A stretch of 64,000 nt of DNA from Biancaea sappan (lineage: Eukaryota; Streptophyta; Magnoliopsida; Fabales; Fabaceae). This document shows positions 57,416-64,000 of this stretch, piece after piece (position 1 is the stretch's first letter; each line of letters begins with the position of its first letter). The DNA lies in assembly GCA_037074585.1 (NCBI GenBank), contig CM073494.1, positions 68,503,501 through 68,567,500 on the forward strand, in the 5' to 3' direction. The position numbers and the translations under genes are program-made. Below the pieces are notes generated by a model. It made no database searches. It worked only from the letters and a program-made list of their open reading frames with translations, and was not told where the DNA came from.

Positions 57416-58397
57416 TTGAAAAAATAATTATGTCAAGCTAAATCATAAAAATTACATATTTGTATAAAAATAATATAGTTTGAAAAATAAAAATATAAAA
57501 ATTATATCTAAATTTTATTCTTTTGTATTGATCATGTATATCAAATTAAATGTCAATTTCATCTCAAAGGCGTTGATATGCTTCTGACTTGTTTGCTAAT
57601 TTAAAAGACCGAGCCAATAGTCTAAATTTAAGCTTAAAATCAATAAATATATAAAATTATTGAATTTTTTACTAAAATAATTTTAATATTATATTATTTA
57701 AATATAAAAAATTAAAAAATTAAAAAATTAAAAAATTAAAAAAAAAAGTTTGGCTCACAAACTAGCACAGATAGTTCTGAATATTAGATTTTAGACCCGT
57801 CTAAAAATAAACCGGGTCAGACTTATTTTCAATTGACTCGTCTTGATAATGTTACATGTACACCAACTATGAGAAGTGAGTGCATCAAGCCCCACTCTAA
57901 TGAAAAATGTATATACAAGTGTGTTTTAAGTACTTTCATTTGCACTTTTGAATAGCACTTGTGTTAATTAGGTGTTTTCTCATTAGTGCTCATTGAATCA
58001 CAAAAAACAAAAAAAAAATTGGAAGAAATACATAGAGTTAAGCCCATTATATGTATATATACATATACCTCTTGGGCTTCCTAGGATCCTGAGGTGTCTG
58101 TTGGTAAATGATGATCTTGGAGTCACCATCTTCATTAAAAGCAGTCTCAAAAATAGCGATGTTCTTGTGAGGAAGATCAGGCTTGTTGTTAAGAGCAGTA
58201 GATGGATTACCATTAATGGTAAGAGAGTGAGATTTCAGAAGTAAACAAAATGGTGAAGAAGATGAAGGCAAAGGCAAAGGAGGCTTAGAGGATGAAGGAG
58301 GCATCATCAAAGAGAAGGGTCTGTTGTTTGGGATTGATGACACTGATGATTGCTCACTCTTTATCTCACCATAATTACCTTTGCTTTCCATTTCCAC
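55384..58397 (-). pseudogene. bZIP transcription-factor-like gene with in-frame stop in the basic region
   Basis: Exons 58069-58397, 56635-56725, 56420-56525, 55998-56168 and 55384-55589 join with intact phases (300 codons). Before the basic region are Ser/Pro-rich stretches, then DPRKPKR at the exon 1 end. Exon 2 continues with NRVSVQRSRTKKVQHVSSLK, the N-x7-R pattern of plant bZIPs of the VIP1/bZIP34 type, and exons 3-4 give a coiled coil (LLLEKRVLTQKLVALEKERI). The end has SDPMEELEA, seen in that family. However, with the only frame-keeping acceptor (56726-56727), TGA at 56716-56718 lies just before the Asn of the basic region. The stop would remove DNA binding, so it is a pseudogene, is recoded or spliced differently, or contains a sequence error. 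Confidence 0.7.
56726..58068 (-). other. Intron 1 of the bZIP-like gene
   Basis: 1.34 kb. Contains part of the AT-rich dispersed family (56940-57110), a second AT-rich repeat (about 57590-57860) and the (TA)n run at 57381-57413. Confidence 0.5.
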
Positions 58398-58449
58398 AGA
58401 AGTCTCTCTACAAAATTACAAGATATGAATGTTGAATTTAGAGCACAAG

Positions 58450-58459
58450 GTTTATATAC
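58450..58459 (-). promoter_or_regulatory. TATA box candidate of the bZIP-like gene
   Basis: Minus-strand GTATATAAACC about 55 bp upstream of the ATG. If used, the 5' UTR would be only about 25 nt. Confidence 0.35.
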
Positions 58460-58499
58460 AAAGTTGGAGAAAGAAAAGTGGACTTGCCTTTGATGAGGG

Positions 58500-60376
58500 A
58501 GAGAGAAGAGTTTTTTTGATGTTCACGCTTAACGCATACTCTTATATTGTACTTATATGAAATCAAAATTACTATCCAATCCCTCTGATTTTTTCTTTAT
58601 TTTTTAAATTTAAATTTAGAAGTTTTCCTTTCTATGTTTGAGAGATTTTTAAATACAATCTATGCTAATAACGATTGGCTCAATTGGTAAATACGAACTA
58701 CATTGACCGTACTATTTTTTATTTAAATATATTGTTAATAATTTTTTATCGATATGTGAACATTTGATAAAAAAACTTATTTTTCCTTCAAAGTTTATTT
58801 TATCAATACATATAACTTAATAATTTCTCTTTTATGCATTTAGATAATATGCAATGTAGTTACCAAAACTAACCTCCATTATATATGGACTACGGTCCTC
58901 TAACATTGTAAGGATTCTATGTCTCTTAAAATGAATTTTGGACCAATAGAACCGTGACATGTGACACATACTTTAGAAGTAAAAACATCTCAATTGCGTT
59001 AGAATGGAATGGAACCCGTACTATATAGAGGAGGAGTAAAAGAACATTTCAACCATCTAATCAATGACTCATTGTCATCTCTTATAGTCAACATTTAATA
59101 TATAAAGAGACACTATTATTATATACAAAATCACTTACCAAGCATGGTGGGAATGTAAATTTCTCATTTAACATTCTCAAAAATGATTTAAGCTTTTTTC
59201 AAACCAAATGTCTTCTAAAAGGAAAATAAGATAGACTTTAAAAAATTAATTCATTTTTAACTAGGGCATTTTTGGGCTTGGCCTTATTCGGCTCTAGGGC
59301 CTAATAGGGTTGATCCATTTCTCCCCCCCCCCCAAAAAAAAACAAAAAAAAAACTCAAGATGAAGACATTTTTAATAATTGAATGTCATTTCTTCTTTAT
59401 TTATTTTTCTAAAATCCATGTCATATCTCATCTTTTCTTGTCCTTGAGGCCTGATATGGTTGGTTAGAGCTAATATGGTGTTGCAGCCAAATTCAAATAA
59501 GACTCGTCTAACCTAGCCCTAAATGAATTAAGGCTAAACACAGCTAGAGTTGGGTCATCAAGCCAACCTTAATTGAGTTTTATATAATTTTTTATTATAA
59601 AAATATTAAAGTCACATAATCTAATTTTAAATCGTGTTAAATTATATTTTAAATTTTAGGCAAAAATTACATATTTATCAAAATAAAATATAGTATTGAC
59701 TTTTTTAATACTAAAGGAGTAAAATAAATGTTTACAAGCTATAATATTTCAAAACCAACATTTGGGTATGTTCTTTACAAGAAAAAGTTTCACTATATAT
59801 GTTTGTATAATATATTAAGAAAAGAATTATGTGATTATAATGTTGTATAGCATAAGCATAGTGAAAAATTCAACTACATATTTTCATTCTTTTATGTCCT
59901 TCCCAATTTTCTTCATTCTGCAGCTCGAAAAATAACATAACACCATAGGGGTATCAACAAGCCGTTTTGAAAAAATTATAGGTTAGTTAGGTGTTTATTG
60001 TCATGTTTTAAAAGATTTTTTTTTTAATGAATAAAAGGTAATGTTACATTGCAAATTTGTAATAGGAGATTATGCTAGTAAGCATTAGCTAAATGTCGAC
60101 CTAATCAAGGCCCCTGAAGGAGATGCACACTCCAACAGTTGGAGAATACTACCATCAAGTGTGTTCCAATTTTCTTATATAATTAGAGCATCATGGAAGA
60201 TGAATTAGCACGGTTATAATAATTTTAAAAATTAAAAGATAAAAGGAAATTGATTATTGTTCCGATTTTGTACTAAAATGATACAAAACCTTTCCACCGT
60301 CCCAAGAAGACAAGGTCCAAAAGGAAGGTTGGCCTCTCAGCTACAAGTAAACATACATCCTTGAGAATAACTCAAA
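58500..60376. other. AT-rich intergenic region
   Basis: No gene supported. Contains an 11-C/9-A run near 59322-59342 and AT-rich repeat-like sequence. Confidence 0.5.
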
Positions 60377-60721
60377 TCAAAGCAGCTTAATACCAGCATC
60401 CTTGAGAGAATCAACAACGGCTTTAACTTTACCATGATACTTCTGTTCTCTCTTCAAGTGAACACAAACGGCCGGAATGTTCTTGAGCAAAAGGCGTTCG
60501 CTAAGTATCTTCCCAATCTTTGCTGCTGCAGCCACGTCACGGGTAGTTCCCAAGCTTGATCTCAGGGCTTTCTCCTGAGAGCTTGCAGATGAGGCCACAG
60601 TAGCAGTTGGTGTGTGGATCACCTGAGCACTCACATATTTATTGGTAAAATGCATCTTCAGTACATAAGGTTTGAGGAAATTTATTACCCTCGGAGGCCT
60701 GGCTGGAGGTGGGATAACCAT
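60377..60721 (-). CDS. Ribosomal protein uL18 family (L18p/L5e), probably organellar
   Basis: Single coding exon of 114 residues. Plant homologues of the same length (Arabidopsis At5g27820 type) begin MVIPPPxRPPRI and contain KMHFTNKYVSAQVIH, SSQEKALR, RDVAAAAKIGKIL and KYHGKVKAVVDSLKDAG, all seen here. uL18 binds 5S rRNA in the large subunit. The RDVAAAAKIGKILSERLLLK helix and HGKVKAVVDSLKDAG end are the conserved uL18 core. An acceptor AG lies two bases before the ATG (60724-60725), which points to a 5'-UTR intron back to a donor at 62190. The upstream telo-box fits a ribosomal protein gene. Confidence 0.9.
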   Translation of the reverse strand: MVIPPPARPPRVINFLKPYVLKMHFTNKYVSAQVIHTPTATVASSASSQEKALRSSLGTTRDVAAAAKIGKILSERLLLKNIPAVCVHLKREQKYHGKVKAVVDSLKDAGIKLL

Positions 60722-60723
60722 AT

Positions 60724-62190
60724 CTGTTTGGCAATATATTAAATAAGTATAAACCCAAAAAGTGCGGCATTTTTTATTTCATATAGACTTGGCATGTCTT
60801 GGCATGCATGGTGGACAGATAAAAATTATCCTTCATCTTATATTGGTTTATGATCAGTCAGGAATTAAAACTACCATTGCATAAATGATTTCATCATGCA
60901 CTAATATCAAGCCTGACTGAAAGAAAATGATCCAACAGTCTCAAAGTTTTTGCGCTTACAGTCTTTGTGAATTGCGATCATTGAATTTTCACATTGACTT
61001 GAAACTGAAATTAGCTGACTTTCCTCTATCTTTCCTTGCATGAATATAAGATTTTTCACATTTCACTTGTTCAGCCATGGTTCAGTAAATAAATATAGCT
61101 CAAATGATAGTAGGTAATGCGTATATACGGTCTATATCAAATAATAATATTCTAACATTTGAAATGGCTACTAATTTAAATTTACGAGGCCAACTATTGT
61201 TATAAACTATAAAGTAAAGCCAAAATGCAAAGAACCCTCCCCTCTCTCAAACTGATCATAGATTTCTCAAACTGATCCCAAACAGTATGTAGTAATTTTA
61301 AGTTATTCTGAGCTAGTATCATTAGTATTTAGATCTCGTCTCTTCATCTTCATTCCCAAATGGACTAATTTTCTACCTATAACAATCAAATGCACACACA
61401 TATAACCCAAAGCACGAAGAAAGAATTAAGCAAACAGCTGTAAGAAATTGAAGAAACAAATACATGTAACCCAAAGAAGAAAAAAAAAAAAAAAGCTAGA
61501 AGAAAAAAGTAGGCTAGAGAAAACTTCCTGCCTAAGGAATACAGTAGTGAAAATCATTCAAATACTAGTATTGAAAATCCTACAAAAAGAGGGTTAAGCA
61601 CAATGCGTCACACATTTGGAACTTAGTCCTGGATCAATCTCATAGTGCCATCAATTGAGAGTGCAACATACAAATCAACAAAGCAGCACTTAAAATTGAG
61701 ATTTTACGAATTACTATATCGTGAATAAAATTGTCAATGTTCTTAATCTAAAAAGTCTAAAATGAAGTTTTTCCCCTCAGATTTTAACTGCTTCATTTGA
61801 AATGAACTTCTTATTTTCTGTTTTTCTCTTCTACATAATTTACAAATCAATGAGTTTAAAACATCTTGATCCAAATCTGTTCTCTTTTAGAAAGTATTTT
61901 TAAGTCTTCCATGCCGTTAACATCAACCATATTGAGTGTTAAATATTACTTGTGTTCATCTGGGTTCTATCAAACACTCTATAACTGCCTGAAAGCAAAA
62001 ATTACAAATAGAATTATAAAACGAACTATAATTGAACTTTCAAAAAATAAGGGGAAAAACAAAAGAAAATATTATCGAACAATGAAGATGCAAAGGGCAG
62101 AAGAATAGAGTTTACAAAATCATGGAAAAGTATTGTAGAGAAAAAAATTGAACTTTTGAACCATTGGGAGTTTGGAACAGAGGTCAATAC
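60724..62190 (-). other. 5'-UTR intron of the uL18 gene
   Basis: Donor TTACAGCAG|GTATTG (minus, 62190) and acceptor CCAAACAG|ATATGG (60724). 1467 nt, with no coding frame of note. Long leader introns are common in plant ribosomal protein genes. Confidence 0.55.
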
Positions 62191-62467
62191 CTGCTGTAAG
62201 TGAAACTGAGGCTGAGCGTCTGCGACGGCTGACGGTGAGACGGAGACCTGAGGCTGAGAAGACGATGACGATGGAGATGAGAATCAGAGAAAACGATGGT
62301 CGATGGAGATGAGAATCAGAGAAAACGGTGAGAATCAGAGAAGACGAAGGAGATTGGCGATGATGATCAGGCTATGCCTCGTAGAGATGAGAATCAGATT
62401 CCGAATGACCAGAGAAGCACGATGGAGGTCAGTCGACATGGAGATTTGGGAATTAGGTTAGGGTTTT
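62191..62467 (-). promoter_or_regulatory. 5' UTR exon and telo-box promoter of the uL18 gene
   Basis: On the minus strand a CT-rich leader with two to three copies of gttttctctgattctcatct leads to the donor at 62190. A telo-box (minus AAAACCCTAA, 62458-62467) lies upstream, an element typical of plant ribosomal protein promoters. Confidence 0.5.
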
Positions 62468-62469
62468 GT

Positions 62470-64000
62470 CTTTTTGTTTTTTTTTAATTAAATTAATTTT
62501 AATTATTTTAATTATAAAATTACTAAAATATCTTTATATATATTTTAAAAATATTTTAATAAATTTAATAAAATTATTAAAATGTCTTTAGAGATTGGGA
62601 CTTTGCTTGCAATTCTCGTCCCTGTCCTTTAGTTGTTTTTGGAAAAAAAAAATTTTCATCCTCATCCTTGTAGAGAAAAATTATCCACTATTGAAGTTCT
62701 AAATGCAGCAATCTTGAAAATTAGGTCAAGGATGATGATTTCTTGCTTAGAAAAAGAGTCTATTGAAATTAGGTCTTTCCAATAATCATCTCAAAACACA
62801 ATTTATCTTGTACAATTAACTCTAATAGACTACCACTTGATTTTGAATATCAAAATGCTGAGGATAATATAGATTCATAAAAGAAAAGAAATTACGCCAG
62901 TTCGGTAATTTCATAAAATTATTCTATATAATAACATGATGAATTAAATTATTTTATATTTCTATCCAAAAAAATTTAGTTAATGACCTCAAATGCACAA
63001 CAAACCTAGAGCTTGAAAAAATTACTAAAACAAAATTGAAATCTTTACAATTGTTTGACATAGTATTGTCAAAATGGCTCAAAGCCTCCCAACCCGCTTA
63101 TTTGATTCAATAAATTAGGCCAATTTAACATTTAATTTAATACATGTTTGTTTCTAATTTATGACGAGCCAATTTGAAATGGCCTGTTTGACACTGTTAT
63201 TTTGACTTTTGAGTAGTTCATAAATGCACACTTTCAGGCATTAGCAACTAACAAAACCCACTTGTGCATGAGATCTTCTTGAGCAATGAACACATAAAAC
63301 ATTGAAATATTTTTATCATTCATTTCATCAAACATCTAGTATGCAAGTTAGGGTTCTCTCATCGAACATGTTGCATACCAGAAATAAGTCTACAAGATTC
63401 AGTGTTAAGGTTATATAATATTCATCTCGGTTCATCTACGAACAAGGCTTACCAGAGTGTGCGTACAAGCTTCAACATATGATAACCACCAAAGGAGCTA
63501 TGTGGAGCCGGAACTATCCTAAAGCAGTGTAGTATTTTCTAACCCAATCAAGGATTTGGACCCAAATTTTGGCCCAATCTATATTTGACCTTGGGCCTGA
63601 ATAACTAGTAGGGGTATTCATAAGTTTGATTTGATTCGGTTTATAATCTTAATTATTGTTTAAAAAATCAGATCGAACTGGTTGGTTGGACTGGTGATCG
63701 GAAGAGGGTCCGGTCCAATTGGACATTTGGATTGAAAAAAGTAAAACCGATACGAAACCAGTTAAATCGATTCCAAACCAGCAAAATCGGCAGGTTTTGA
63801 GTTGACAGGTTCCAAAAAAAAAAATGAACAGCGTCGTCGTTGGAATGAGGAAGAGAAGAAAGTCGTTCACTGTTCTCTTCCATGAACGCGATCTAATCTA
63901 CTACCGACGGAGATCTAAGAAAGAGAGACGAAGGAGATTTGAGAGATGGACGACAAACGTAGACCTGAAAGAGACAACCGTTTCTGAGAGAGAGAGAGAG
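62470..64000. other. AT-rich intergenic region
   Basis: No gene supported. Contains a small hAT-like MITE (63068-63200), a dispersed repeat with gattcggttt / aaccagttaaatcgatt phrases (about 63610-63800), and a GA-rich end (63981-64000). Confidence 0.5.
63068..63200. mobile_element. Small hAT-like MITE
   Basis: The left end tattgtcaaaatggctcaaa and the reversed right end cagtgtcaaacaggccattt form imperfect inverted repeats about 130 bp apart. No coding capacity. Confidence 0.45.

Overview
This is a nuclear genome segment of a eudicot plant. Base composition is AT-rich, host genes carry GT-AG introns, (TA)n microsatellites are frequent, and much of the DNA is transposon-derived. I cannot name the species. 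All exon models below were built by hand from splice consensus, frame continuity and remembered family similarity; no search was run.

Left part (1-9260): a 5'-incomplete GH3 beta-glucosidase-like gene lies on the minus strand (seven exons, 4495-9106). Downstream of its seventh exon the DNA is a Ty1/copia element in the opposite orientation. That element has a stop codon and is itself split by an internally deleted Ty3/gypsy derivative. The remaining GH3 exons, which should carry the acid/base catalytic residue, are not in the window. The GH3 introns hold foldback repeats, a 393-bp TRIM element and a 265-bp tandem duplication.

Middle (10535-30114): a SIRE-like solo LTR is split by an apparently complete, young 18.3-kb Ogre/Tat-lineage Ty3/gypsy element (11511-29800, target duplication ATATT). 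It has 2.7-kb LTRs, a primer binding site, an extra ORF1, gag-protease with a G-patch, a probable in-frame 149-nt intron, and RT/RNase H/second RNase H/integrase. Its 3' region holds two tandem covarying hairpins, an antisense ORF with its own TATA box, and a minisatellite before the polypurine tract.

Right part (30115-64000): host genes spaced by MITEs and AT-rich repeats. They are (i) a minus-strand six-exon gene for an uncharacterised plant membrane protein (33771-41063), with an exon duplication series in its 3' half; (ii) a plus-strand Josephin-like protease gene (50124-50980); (iii) a minus-strand TSP9-like thylakoid phosphoprotein (52322-52618); (iv) a minus-strand bZIP-like gene with an in-frame TGA in the basic region (55384-58397); (v) a minus-strand uL18 family ribosomal protein with a long 5'-UTR intron (60377-60721). 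A 2.2-kb solo LTR with target duplication TCAGT sits at 42777-44941 inside a MITE-like repeat.

The host genes are independent loci, not a pathway. The strongest candidates for something undescribed are in the 3' region of the Ogre-like element: the paired hairpins and the antisense ORF. Next are the exon/MITE history of the membrane-protein gene and the bZIP nonsense codon.
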